From NCBI GenBank assembly GCA_036186865.1, contig AP025062.1, forward strand, positions 33,614,631 to 33,678,630: 64,000 bases of DNA, in the 5' to 3' direction. Made by a program: the position numbers and the translations under genes. The DNA comes from Eustoma russellianum (lineage: Eukaryota > Streptophyta > Magnoliopsida > Gentianales > Gentianaceae). Of this stretch, positions 37,735-49,621 are shown piece by piece. Under the pieces are notes generated by a model. It had not been told where the DNA came from. It did not search any database and was given only the letters and a program-made list of their open reading frames with translations. Position 1 is the stretch's first letter. Each line of letters starts with the position of its first letter.

Positions 37735-39699
37735 GTTGATTGTAACTTAAGGGCTATTTCTACAGCCTATGATAACGACCTAATCAGTACATAGAATCAT
37801 TAACGAACAAGAAAATCGATAAAAAACTAGAAAATGTAAATAGACCATAAACATGTATATGCATGAATAAACACATCGATCATAGGGAGGAAGATTATAC
37901 CATAATTACATATTCAATTACCAAGGAAAAAGATACTAATACCAATGCACAAATTGGGTTGTGTTCTACGCAAGAGATATGATGTTCATATCATTGTCAT
38001 CATCATCACAGCCGTAGATATACTCTCAAATATTGAAACAACCGACTGTGCTAACCATAGCCAAAAACTTTTTGCACCCCCACGCCTGTCCCCTTTTCCC
38101 CCTCTTATCCAGCAGGTCAAATACTACTAAATATTTCCATTAAACAACTCTCCTTTGACCCCTGCCCTTTTATTTATTTTGTGTTTTAATCTATAGCAAA
38201 AGTTCTCCACCAAGAGCCGAACTAAGAGAACTATCCAACTGATACTGGAACTAATGGTTGATATGTACAGGAGAAGCATGATAGAAGTTGTTGGTGAAAA
38301 GTTTGGAAAATGTATACAAACTTTGAACATGAAGAAAACTCTATCTCGGCATTAGCAATTTAAAGTACAATAATCTGTCAATTAAGATGTCAATCATTAG
38401 TTAAGTTATCCAAAAAGAGGTTGTCAATCTAATCTAAAAGTAACAACCTGTTAAAAGATCCAGAAAAAATTTCAGAACTAGATAATTAGCAGGCCCATGG
38501 TAACGAAGCATGGAATAGAGACATTGAAGTCATTATCCCAATGATTGTCTCTCTCTTTTAACTCTTTCTTTCCTTCCAGCTAAACAAATATTTCAAAATC
38601 CAACTCATAACTTGATTGATCATCGTCTTAATTTGATTGACCATTACCTATTAGATGATCTCAATTCACCTAAAAAAGACCATCCTGATTAAATTAAATA
38701 GAAACATAGTCGATGATAAAATAACAGAGTGCACAGAATTGACCTTTGTCGTGCTAAGAACCATCAAAATTTGCTTAAGACTAACACACAGCCTGGCTAA
38801 AGTGGCGCACAAATCCAATCATCCATTTTATGGGGGCAAAACTCCATTCTTGTGTCATCACTTCAAATAGGATATTGTCAATCACCAAGAAGATAAGGAC
38901 AATTAAACAGAGAACACATACACATATACGTCTTCATTCCATCAACAAAATACCGACATAAAAGATATGCAACTTTCAAGCAAAAAAATCATAGATCTCA
39001 GAGACGGCCATTGCACCTTTCTCGAAACAATCATATCTTGATTATAAAGACAACTACATAGATCTTCTGCACTGTCAAACAATAATATATCACGACAATC
39101 AATCAATTAAGAAACACGAACTTAATACATAGAAATCAATCAATGATTAACCTGAAATCCAAAGGATCGATCAAAGGAGATGGTATAGTAATTGCAGAGA
39201 CAAAGTACGGAAGAAGATAACGTGCAGGAATTAACAGGGAAAAAGAGAAAAAGGAAGAGGAACCTGGACTGGGAACGTAACTTTCGGAAGGACTGAAAAG
39301 GAAGTAACGAGTGAATAGCTATAAGGTGTATTAGCGGCAGATTGCAGCAGAGATGATGGTGATGGCGCCGAAGGTAGTATATTAGCGCAGATTTGCGCGC
39401 GATAAGGGAGGGCAAGAAATCAAAAAGCCAAGATGTGCAGATTAATTTCCTGCGTGGGATGAGGGAGCTTTGAGAGGTGATGGCGCCGTAATAACAGAGA
39501 AGATTTAAATAGCATTGCCTTTTACATTTTCTAATTTTATTATCGACTCTGCTGTATGTTTAGATTTAGGCTTAGCGTAAAATTAATTTGATGTTAGATT
39601 TAGGCTTTGAATTCGTCCAATAAGGTATATATATCCATTATGTCTAAAATAATCAAAAAAAAGTTAAATAAAACAAAAAATATTATAAATATGATTTAT
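37735..39699. other. CACTA 5' non-coding region of the transposase
   Basis: No domain is recognisable on either strand. The - strand short frames (38127-38330, 39140-39415) may include untranslated exons or decayed leader of the TNP2 gene. A GC-richer stretch with GGCGCC near 39365 and 39483 could be close to its promoter; this is inference from position only. Confidence 0.35.
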
Positions 39700-39811
39700 T
39701 TTGAGTTATAGATGTACAAACATATTATAATCTATTATATTTGTATAGTTATATATGTGCATATACTTGTTACTTAAATATTAGGGGTAACATTTATGAG
39801 TATCTACGCTT

Positions 39812-39866
<55 letters not shown>

Positions 39867-40030
39867 CATGGGAGAGATAATGTATATACTTATACACTTA
39901 TAGGATTATATATACTTGCTCCCATTTTGTACTGGTACTATATAATAATTGTACATAAACTTTACAAGTGTATACACTTGTTCCCAATTTGTCATTTGCT
40001 ATATATACTCATATAATTTTTGTATAACAA
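39700..40030. repeat. AT-rich tract with (TA)n microsatellite
   Basis: A run of about 26 TA units spans 39813-39865. The flanking text (TATACTTGTTCCC, then TTTGTATAACAATGG) resembles 44420-44470, so this is the left half of an AT-rich repeat tract split by the LINE. Confidence 0.75.
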
Positions 40031-40057
40031 TGGGCTTCATATCCAACATCGGGTGGT

Positions 40058-43000
40058 ATGCATGGTCTTTATACAAAGCTATCTAATTTCAAAAAGGATG
40101 TCCGACAATGGAATAAAAATATATTCGGGAATATTTTCTCTAAAGTACAGCAGGCTGAGGTTCTTCTTGCTCGTGCGGAAGAACGCTGGGAAACGTACCC
40201 TACAGAGGCAAATCGAATAGATTATCATCGTGCTAAAGCGGAATTTCTTCAGGCTTCTACTTATGAGATGCATTTTTGGAAGCAAAAAGCGCGAGTTAGA
40301 TGGTTAAAAGAGGGAGATGCAAACACTCGCTATTACCATACAATTGTTAAGGGCCGCCGATTACATCTTCGAATCCAGCAAATCCAAACAGCAGATGGCA
40401 CGATTTGTACAACCCATGAAGATATCAGTGCTAAAGCAGTGACATTCTATACCGCATTATTTGCGAAGGAGCCGACAGTCAACTGTGAGCTGATTACGCG
40501 TCACATACCACGTCTTATTACTTCAGAGGATAACACCGCACTAACGCAGCTGCCTTTGCCAGATGAAATAAAAAATGCAGTTTGGCACTTGGACCCCCAT
40601 AGTGCGGCAGGACCAGATGGTTTTGATGGAAATTTTTATAGATCATGTTGGTCCATAATTCATAAGGATGTGATTTTAGCAGTGCAGGAATTCTTTCTTG
40701 GTGTGCCCCAGCCGCGAGTAATGGCAAGCGCTTTAATCACTTTGATTCCAAAGAAATCTGCTCCTGTTAATTTCAGTGATTATCGCCCCATATGCCTTAC
40801 TAATTTTATTAGTAAAGTTTGTACCAGAATTGTTGCTAGCCGCCTGTGTAAATTATTATCACGACTTATCTCTCCAGAGCAAACAGGCTTCTTACCAGGT
40901 ACAGATATTTCTACACAGGTGTTACTTGCTCGTGAAATGATTCATATGCTTGACAAAGGTGGTTCACAGTTATGCCTCAAATTGGACATGATGAAGGCAT
41001 TTGATAGAGTTAGCTGGGAGTATTTGGAGCTAGTTTTCCAAGCCTTTGGTTTCTCGGGATTCTTCACCCGAATAATTTTGAATCATTTGCGAGCTACAAC
41101 TCTAGCGGTGCTGATTAATGGTCAACCTTCTTCATACTTTCGACCATATCGGGGGGTTAAACAAGGTGATCCATTGTCTCCTTTATTATTTATTCTAGCA
41201 GCTGAGGGTTTTAGCAGGGGATTGAAGGCATTGACGGCATCAGGGGAATTACAGCCTTTTCGATTGGGTCGTATTCCCTTTACCATTACACATTTAGCAT
41301 ATGCGGATGACTTGCTGGTATTCCTTCGAGGCACTCAGCGTAATCTCCAACGTTTCCGAATATTTCTCACACAGTATGAAGCTGCTTCTGGGCAAAAAGT
41401 TAACTATCAAAAGAGCAGTATTATTCCTTCTGCTAATATCACGTCTCATCGACAACAGATATTTGCAAATATTCTAGGTATGCGTCTTTCCAGTCTTCCA
41501 TTCCGTTATCTTGGCTCTTATTTGCATAAAGGCATTACACGTTCACATCACTGTGCTCCGTTACTTCAACATATTGATGACAGACTCCAAGGGTGGAGCT
41601 CCAAATTATTATCTACAGTTGGACGGTTAGTATTGCTTCAATCAGTCATTGCTGCATTACCTCTTCACATTATGGCAGGTGGAGGCATACCAAAATCAGT
41701 TATTAAGCTCATTCATCGTAAGATGGCCACTTTTTATTGGGGTCCTAGACATCATTGGGTCTCCTGGTCTAAACTCTCTAAACCGCAGGCAGAGGGAGGA
41801 ATAGGGCTTCGCGATTTAAATAGTTTACAACAGGCTTTCTATTGTCGCATTTGGTGGTTATATCATCAGAATTCTACTCTATGGAGCAGCTACATGCGTG
41901 CGAAATATGGACAACGTCATGATTATATCCCTCGTTTGCTAGACTCTCCTATTTGGAAAGTTATATGTCGGATTCATTCCTTTTGCATAACACACGTTGA
42001 ACAGCAGGCTGATCAATACTCCTGGGTGCCGAATCAGCTGGGAGAATTCTCCATAAAAAGTGCTTACGAGATATGTCGGCCGGCTTCTTCAAAATTGTTG
42101 TCTGCCTCATTTATCTAGTCGAAACATCATTCTCCGACTATAAGGATATTCTTATGGCGAATTTTTAATTCTGCCTTGCCGTTTGAGGATTATATTGGTT
42201 CCTACATCCAGGCTCGACCAACACAATGTCCATTCTGCAAGAATGAGTCGGCTAAGGTGGATCATGTGTTTTTATACTGTCCAATAGTGCTTTCAATTTG
42301 GTGCTATTTTGCCAGTGAGCTACATTGTCCTCTTCCCACATCTATACAGCTTCATCAATATCTTCTCTCATGGTGGTATAGATCGTCTTTTTCCACACTT
42401 CTTGGAGTTTATAAAATTGTTATCCCAGCGATAATTGTACATCGTATCTGGTGTGCTTATACCTCTCTGGTCTATGGGGACAGCACTAATCTCACAGCAT
42501 CTTCCATTCGTTTGTCGATACAATATGAGATTTCACTGTGGCACAAAAAGATTGAAGGTACTAAATTGTCTGCTACATCAAAACAAGTGTTCAGTTGGCT
42601 ACCGGTAGCTCGACCTTCTCGCCCAATTATTGTTCGGTGGTTCACACCACCTACAGGGAGATTTAAATTAAATGTAGATGCAGCTGTGGGTCGTAATTAC
42701 GCGGCTGCCGGTGCTTTACTACGGGATCATAGGGGATCCTGCATTGGGGCGATTTCCTTTCGTCTTCCTTTAAGCCCACCCTTACAAGCGGAGATTCAAG
42801 CAGCAGTTTTTGGACTTCTTTATTTTTTACCACTACACCGGCACATTATACTGGAATCTGACTGTTCCCAGTTGATTGATCGATTGACTCGACCAACAAC
42901 GGTTCATGGTAATCAACATCTCCACCGGCTACATTCTCTTGTTCATACGCACTGTCTCCCTTGTTATCACGTTTATCGCGAGGCAAACCTCCCAGCACAT

Positions 43001-43123
43001 TATTTAGCGCAGCATGCGATGGCGCACCCATGCACGGAGCGGTTCACCTCGACCACTTTGCCATCGTTAGTCCGTGCGGCGGTCACATTGGATCTTACTT
43101 CTGTTAATTTACGGGTGCCATGA
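40058..43123 (+). pseudogene. LINE ORF2 polyprotein (RT, zf-RVT, RNase H), no endonuclease, one stop
   Basis: The frame is open from 40058 to a TAG at 42116-42118 and stays open in the same frame to 43123, so one nonsense codon splits about 1020 residues; TGG to TAG is the likely change (Trp usual near here). Residues 1-130 are the linker with VRWLKEGDANTRYYH. The RT follows with AAGPDGFDGNFYR, LTNFISKV, KLDMMKAFDRVSW (Asp310), GVKQGDPLSPLLF and AYADDLLVF (Asp417, Asp418), so the catalytic triad is intact. A zf-RVT region spans the stop (SIKSAYEICRP, then CPFCKNES...DHVFLYC). The last 160 residues are RNase H (NVDAAVGRN, then LESDCSQLI, then EANLPAH). The N-terminal endonuclease was lost by 5' truncation. 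The 40058 start is simply the first ATG. Confidence 0.9.
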
Positions 43124-43925
43124 CTACAGTCTTCCATATGGATTGGCGATCAATCTTTTCTCCTGCCTGTTATCTTCGTGTAACAGGCAGGATAGGTATG
43201 GCCAACAAACCATTACTCGACGGTTTATTCTTTATCCTATTTATGTATAACGTGTTTTTTGTCTCATGCGAACACTTTGGATACATCATTCCCTGTATTG
43301 CTACTTGTCGAGGATGGCCATACTAAATATCGGAGCTCACCTTTGCATGCGTCTTGATCTGTTTGGGCTCCCCATTGCCAATATCATACCATTGTCGTCT
43401 TGGCCCTATGGTCAAGGCGACCTGGCACCTTCGGCCCTACTGATGTGGCAAGCGCTAGCTTTTATTTCTTCCTTCCCACCTTGGTACTTCACCTACCAAG
43501 GTGGCCCCGGTGCGTACTTGCTCTATCAATCTTTGCTTTTTCAACTCAAAACTCATAGTACTCACTTTTTGCTCTGGGTGTCTTCTGAGGTTGGAACTAT
43601 CAAGAATATTTCAAGCCAAGGAAGCGGTCACACAATCTTCATCAGCGTTGTAATGTATAGGCTAGCGACATTCATGGATTTGTTCCAAGGCTTATATTCT
43701 CATCATATCAATGACAGTCATATAAATATGTACGCTTTTTCCTTCGCCAAGGTTTTGTCCACAAGGGTGGTTTTTCTTGGCAAGGTTTTAATGCGGCATA
43801 TCATATATGACTGGAGATATATCATTATTGTTTCGTTATTTCATTACTTCGAGTACTCTGATAATGTAATATGGTTTTCCTCCGCCACAAGTGAGGCATT
43901 GCATCAATAAATAAATTGCGTATTA
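43124..43925 (+). other. LINE 3' UTR with hairpins
   Basis: About 0.8 kb. It contains perfect or near-perfect stems at 43162-43191 (11 bp), 43476-43504 (11 bp) and 43741-43785 (bulged), plus a terminal CCTC...GAGG hairpin near 43869-43886. The first, third and last are shared with the LINE fragment at 46.9-47.8 kb. A frame is open at 43266-43910 but is not called coding. Confidence 0.7.
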
Positions 43926-44845
43926 AAAAAAAATATGGCTACATAAGTATACAAGTGTATACATGTGTAAATATTTAAAGATAGACTACCTATTTGTTCT
44001 AAATACATATATACTTATGTACTTAGAGGATTATATAAAATTGTGTACTTAATTATAAACCTGTGCTTATATGTAATATACAATGATATATACCTATATT
44101 TATAAGGTAAGATATGTACTATGCACCTATAGGATTATATATACTTGTATAGTTTTATAGTTGTGCTTATATGTAATGGACAAATATATATATATTTATA
44201 TACTTACATTCATATAATGTAACATATATACTTATGTATATATAGAGGATTATATAAACTTATATCTTGTGTACTTAGACGATTAAATAAACTTGTATAC
44301 TTGCATACTTGTCATTATAATCATGATTGTCATCCTTTTATTTACATAATATCACCTACTGAGGTTAATAGAATAATTTCTAAAAATATATTTAAAAATA
44401 TTCTATACATGTTTTCATTTTGTTGTATGTTATACATAATCATATAAATTTTGTATAGCAATGGACATATATAGCTACACAAGTGTATGCATATATATAT
44501 TTCTTAAAGATATGTAAGTATATATGACTATATACATGTAAGGCTACATAAGTATATAAGCATATGTCTATGTAAGTATGTAAACATATACTATCTATTT
44601 GTTATAAGGAAAAGTATATACTTATGTACTTAGAGGATTGCATAAAATTGTATATTTATGTACTTGTGCTTAGATGTAATATAGAAGTATATATGCACTT
44701 ATTGAATTATAGGGCCGGTAAGACATGTACTTATATGCACTTATTGAATTATATATACTCGTGTGGTTATATACTTGTGCTTATATCCTTTTATTTAAAT
44801 AATATCACCTAATGAGGCTTATGGAATAATATTTAATAAACATGT
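43926..44845. repeat. AT-rich tandem-like repeats
   Basis: A unit of roughly 590 bp is present about 1.5 times: blocks with ACTTATGTACTTAGAGGATT occur near 44012 and 44612, each followed by TGTGCTTATATGTAATAT-like text. It is part of the CACTA interior; no gene. Confidence 0.65.
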
Positions 44846-45672
44846 TTAACAATTTACGACTGTTTTTGAGACGGTCACCATTTTTGACACGGTTGCAAAT
44901 TTTCCGACCGTTTTTAAGACAGTCGCAAATTTGCGACTGTTTTTGGGACGGTCATGGAAACGGTTGCTAAATGCAGTCAGTAAATTGATGATTTCGATAA
45001 CAGTTGTAAATTTGCAATCCTTTTTGAGACAGAGCGAAATTGGCCGCTAAGTTGCGACCGTTTTTAATAACAATCAAAAATTTGTGACTATTTTTAAGAT
45101 GGTCGCAAATTTGCGACCGGTTCTTAGACGGTCGCAAAAGCGGTCGCCGCGTTGCGACCGTTCTTGATAACGGTTGAAAATTTGCAACCGTTTTTGAAAC
45201 AGTTACAAAGTTGGAATTGTTTTTCAGACGGAAGCAAAAACGGTCGCTAATTTGCGACCACAGTTGATAACGGTTGCAAATTTGCAACCCTTTTTGAGAT
45301 GGAACAAAAACGGTCACTAAGTTGCGACTGTTTCTAATAACTGTTGCTTATTTGCGATTGTTTTTAAGATGGTCACAAATTTGCAACCGGGTTTGGGACA
45401 GTCACAGAAACAGTCGCTATGTTATGACCGTTTTTATAACGGTTGCAAATTTGAGACCGTTTTTGAGACGGTCACAAAAACGGTCACTAGATTGCGACCG
45501 TCTTTTTAAACGGTCGCACATTTACGACATTTTTTGAGACAGACGCAAATTTGTGACTATCTTCGGAACAGTCGTGAAAACGGTCGCTAAGTTGCGAAAT
45601 TGCGACTGTCTTTCCAAGCGGTCACAAAATAGTGACCGCGTATAAAACGGTCGGTAAATGTGGTCGGTAAAT
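44846..45672. repeat. CACTA right sub-terminal repeats
   Basis: About 25 units of the GACGGTCGCAAATTTGCGACCG type in alternating orientation, spaced 20-45 bp. The family is the same as at 24960-25620 but the consensus differs (TTTTTGAGACGG instead of TTTTAGCGG). Confidence 0.8.
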
Positions 45673-45680
45673 ATTTAGTG

Positions 45681-46833
45681 TGCCAAGATAGGATTAAACA
45701 ATTTAATTTAAGGATTTTATCATGACAGGCGAAAGTTAAACTTATAAGAAACGATACATAGACGGATTTTTCAGGGTGAATGATAGTAATTATACGAAAT
45801 ATTGGACTAATGCATTTTTTTTTCAAACAGATAAATATTTTATAAGCACACACACCAATTTATACCTATATCATATAGGAACTTCAAAAATAAAGTTTTC
45901 AAAAATACCCTATTGATCTCATTCTTTTATGTAGCCTACTAAACCTTACAAGACAAACTCTTTTATGTACTTGTATATCAACATAACAAAATTGTTAATT
46001 CTTTTGACGACCTTAAAAAAAAAACTTTTAAAATGTTGATGTTCTTCAAAAAATGATGTGTTTATTATTACACAATATTTCCATTTTCTAATTTTGTTAC
46101 ATCTGTTTTTAGTCAAAATTAATTGACAATTATCGATATCGAAAGCAGTTTATTCGTGAAAGTGTTTTTGAAGTTATTTATCCGCTTGCGATAAACTTAC
46201 TTAACTTTTGTGAAGCCAAAAAGTAGCTTTCAATACGTTATTACATTTTCAATTGTTTTAATACAATTTCCTCGAAACACTGCGAACAAGTTATGTCATC
46301 GTTTCTATAAGAGGTCATTTGAAACACCGCTTTGCAAAAACGAGTATATTATTATTTCGGTTCTTATTTATAAAAAAAATTTAATTAATAGGAATGGTAT
46401 TATTTTAAGACAAATAAAGTTATATTTCAAATTATAGCCATGTAGGGCACGTTTTTAATAGAAGAAAAGTATGTCCATATACATATTTCGTATATTAGGC
46501 TGATGATATTTCCAAAGAAGTAAAGGCATAGAGTTTGTTCGTAAGTATATAAGTACCATATTGGCGTATATCAAGTATATTAGTTTGGTTAATTATATAG
46601 GAGGATAAATCATATATAATGAGTTTAAGAATCTGAAATTGTAGAGTGCAATAAGTTGAATAATACATATTAAGTGATATAAGTGAAATTGAGGTTTAAC
46701 AACCTAAGAGTAAGGTGGATATGACGATATTCGTGACGTATACTAGGTGAATGGATTAAGTAGGACTAAACTGAGTTATGAACCACAGATTACGCAAGTT
46801 TTGAGGACGAAACTTTTTGTAAGGGGAGTGGAT
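45681..46833 (+). repeat. Non-coding interior and polypurine tract of element G4
   Basis: Related to the G2 and G3 interiors, starting at GTGCCAAGATAGGATTAAAC. It ends with TTTTGAGGACGAAACTTTTT and GTAAGGGGAGTGGAT, a polypurine tract at the LTR. No coding sequence. The left half of the element is missing at the CACTA junction. Confidence 0.65.
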
Positions 46834-46904
46834 TGTCATAACCGTGTTTGTTTTAAAAAAGATTTAGTTAAAAAAAATGAAAAATACAAAAAGATCCTAA
46901 AATT

Positions 46905-47830
46905 TCGGGCAGCAGTCATCCTGGACCTCACGTCAGCATCCCTGCGTATGCGTTGACCTCTTAGTCTTCCAAATGGATTGGCGTATCTACATTTGCTCTG
47001 CCCGTGCTATGGATAGTACGGGCAGGTTTGGTATGATTAGTTTCTTTGTAACTATCTTCATCACTCATTTTTTACTGTTTGATGACTATCTTCTTTCCAC
47101 CTCCGCATGGGCCCAAAATTCTGATGGCGTGATGGTACTTGATTCTTATGGCGAACGTATTGATGCACATTCACGTATGATGACTGCATGGATGCTCTTC
47201 CACCTTCGAAATTTGGATGTCGATGATTTCAGGGTCTTCCATATGGATTGGCTCTCCTCAAATCACCCTGCCTGCACATCGGATGGTGCAGGCAGGCTGG
47301 GTATGTGCTCCTTATACTGGATTGATTTCTCTGTTGTCTGCTGTATTTTCTACATATTTCACACATACTTTTATTTATCTACTGCATGGACGCTCCACAT
47401 GATTTGGATGACATGGATGATCAACACAATTTGGATGACAAATCACTTGTACGAGGATGATATCTGGACCGCGCATGACAATGGCACGCTACTATGGCAG
47501 TATTACCACACAGTCCAACTCAAGCTTTCACTTCTCTTCACCAACATTGGCATACATTATTCGCGGACAGCAACACATACAAATTCTTTGTATACTATAC
47601 TGTACAACTTAGGTATCAGTGACAGTTGTATAAATATGCACGTTTTTTCCTTCGCCAAGGTTTTATCCACAAGGGTGGTTTTTCTTGGCAAGGTTTTAAT
47701 GCGACATATCATATACGACTGGAGATACTACATCATTGGCTTTTTGATTCATTTATTTGCGTATTCTGACATTTGTACAAAGGTTTTCCTCCGCCAAAAG
47801 TGAGGCTTTCTCTTAATAAAATATTTTTTT
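46905..47830 (+). mobile_element. LINE 3' fragment (strongly 5'-truncated)
   Basis: Similar to 43070-43920: it starts in the last codons of RNase H and holds the 3' UTR, including the TCTTCCATATGGATTGGC module twice, the CCTTCGCCAAGG...CTTGGCAAGG hairpin (47649-47693) and the final CCTCCGCCAAAAGTGAGGC, then TTAATAAAATATTTTTTT. An open frame of about 276 codons (46973-47803) lies in it but corresponds to untranslated sequence in the longer copy. Confidence 0.8.
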
Positions 47831-49621
47831 CCAAAAATATATATATATATATAGGTTAAAAGTGCACGTGTGTAGGTTTCAAAAAAAAAAAGTGCACGTG
47901 TGTAGGATGTGTGAACAAAAAATAAAATAAAAATCTTAAAGGATAAAACTTCCCCAACCAACTCCCACTATCACTCCTTAATCCCATCCCCCACTTTCTC
48001 CCTCACACCCGGTTAAAGCTACCCACTTCCCTTAAAGGAAAAAAAACCCTTTTATTTAACAAAACCCCCCCAACCTTTGTGCAAATTCACACATACACAC
48101 GTTGACCCACTGAAGCAAGAAAAGAGTAAGAAAGAAAGAAGAAAAGGGAGGAAGAAAAAAAGGAAAAGAAAAAAAAATTTAAACAACCCTACAACCAAGG
48201 TAAGTATTCCTCTCCTATACTTAGAATTCATACAACCAATTTTATTATGTCTACCTTATGTGGATTATGAAATAATTTTGATTGAATAACTTGTTTGTTG
48301 ATAGATATATGCATGTGTGTAGGGTGTTGTAAGTGTGCATGAATATATAATTGGTAGATTGAGTTTTTCGTTTATACATGAATATGTATGCTTAGGTTCC
48401 GAAAAGAGAAAAAAAGAAAAAATAAATAAATACGTGTGCAAGTAAAAGAAAAAAAAGAATATTTGATCGCTTGGGAATTTGGATGAGTAGAAATGTTTGG
48501 GCTTTGGATTAAAATATGATATACATGTATATATATTTGAATTAGGAATTTCAGCATTATATGCATGTAGGTTAACAGTGTTACGGAAAAAAAAATTATA
48601 TATATCAACACTGGTTGCCCGAGTTAGAAATCTATGTAAACAATATAATGTTTTTTTATTTGCACGCTTACAGTTATATAATTTTGATGGGTTTCTTTCA
48701 TTATTAAAAAAGGCATATGCGTTATTGAAACACTTAAATATATATGTATATATATGTGGTGCATTTATAGGAATGATTGAAACTATTTTGAGTAGAATCT
48801 GTACCATTAGTTATTTTATTCCCTGAGGTAAGGATTCGTAAAAAATAATAATAATAGAAAGCTATGAACTAATTATTTTAAGTAAGTCGAATTAACCTTT
48901 ATTAGTTATTGATTTTTATACTACAATTGTTTAGATTCAAGCCTGGAACCGGATTTGAGGTAAGTGGTCTATCTATGCTCGTTATACTGTCATGCATCAT
49001 AGGTAAATGGTCTATTTGTGCTCGTTGTGTTGTCATGCATCAGATGTAAGCGGTATATTTGTGCTTGTCATGTTTATCATGCATCAGTGTGTTATTTGTT
49101 GCATATCTTTAACTAGATTTCCTCTAGATGTGAATTGTGTGCATATGTGATATATGTGAACTGTGTGTATGTATGAGTGTGGATGCACCAGATTAAGGAA
49201 AGATGAGAAGAACAGAAATGAGAATGAAAATGAAAATGAGATGAAAGAAACGAGCGTCGGATCAGACAGGCAGTCGAGCCGGGCCGAATGTCCTACGGGC
49301 CAGTTGCGGTGGCATGTCTTGACGCAGAACATAATATAAATGTTACTTAATTACTTTTAAATAGTAATAATTATAGGAAGATATAGATAAATATCAAAAA
49401 AATTAGAAATAAATTCCAAAAATTACAGAATGGTGAAATTAAATTATTTCCATTAAATTTAGGTAATCGTAATAATTTATTTAATTCCAATAATTAGGTA
49501 ATAAATAAAAATAAATAGAAGAAAATGAGAAAAAATATAGAAAATGTATGATAAACGTATACAAGCCAAGTGAAAATGGATTTGACGACAAACAACGTTA
49601 AATCATTACTCGGATAATAAT

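Larger units (their letters stand above)
40031..43925 (+). mobile_element. L1-type LINE, 5'-truncated
   Basis: It holds an ORF2-like frame lacking the endonuclease, a 3' UTR with hairpins, an AATAAA near 43904 and a poly-A tail at about 43925-43933. The left junction is within a few bases of 40031, where similarity of the flank to 44443-44470 ends. No clear target duplication could be resolved in the AT-rich flanks. Confidence 0.85.
24946..45680 (-). mobile_element. CACTA (En/Spm) DNA transposon, interrupted by two nested elements
   Basis: The left terminus is CACTACAAAAAAAAGGC at 24946, the signature CACTA inverted-repeat start. Arrays of short sub-terminal repeats follow (24960-25620) and recur at the right end (44846-45672). 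Between them, on the - strand, lie a Transposase_24-type gene and a TNP2-type transposase. The complete LTR element at 29953-36827 is inserted in the transposase, and a LINE at about 40031-43925 in the AT-rich 5' flank. The right terminus is poor: the sub-terminal repeats run into GTCGGTAAATATTTAGTG (45663-45680) and then LTR-element interior, and TTTAGTG also belongs to that interior. No matching 3-bp duplication is visible, so the right inverted repeat is probably lost. Confidence 0.8.

Noticed and set aside
44846..45672. Regular short repeats resembling a CRISPR array
   Set aside because: Repeats alternate in orientation, vary in sequence and spacing, and are those of a plant CACTA sub-terminal region.
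46973..47803. 276-codon open frame as an independent gene
   Set aside because: It corresponds to the untranslated 3' end of the longer LINE; kept only as a low-interest observation.
48077..48826. Lys/Arg-rich and Tyr-rich frames in the G4 LTR
   Set aside because: Low-complexity frames on both strands within an LTR.
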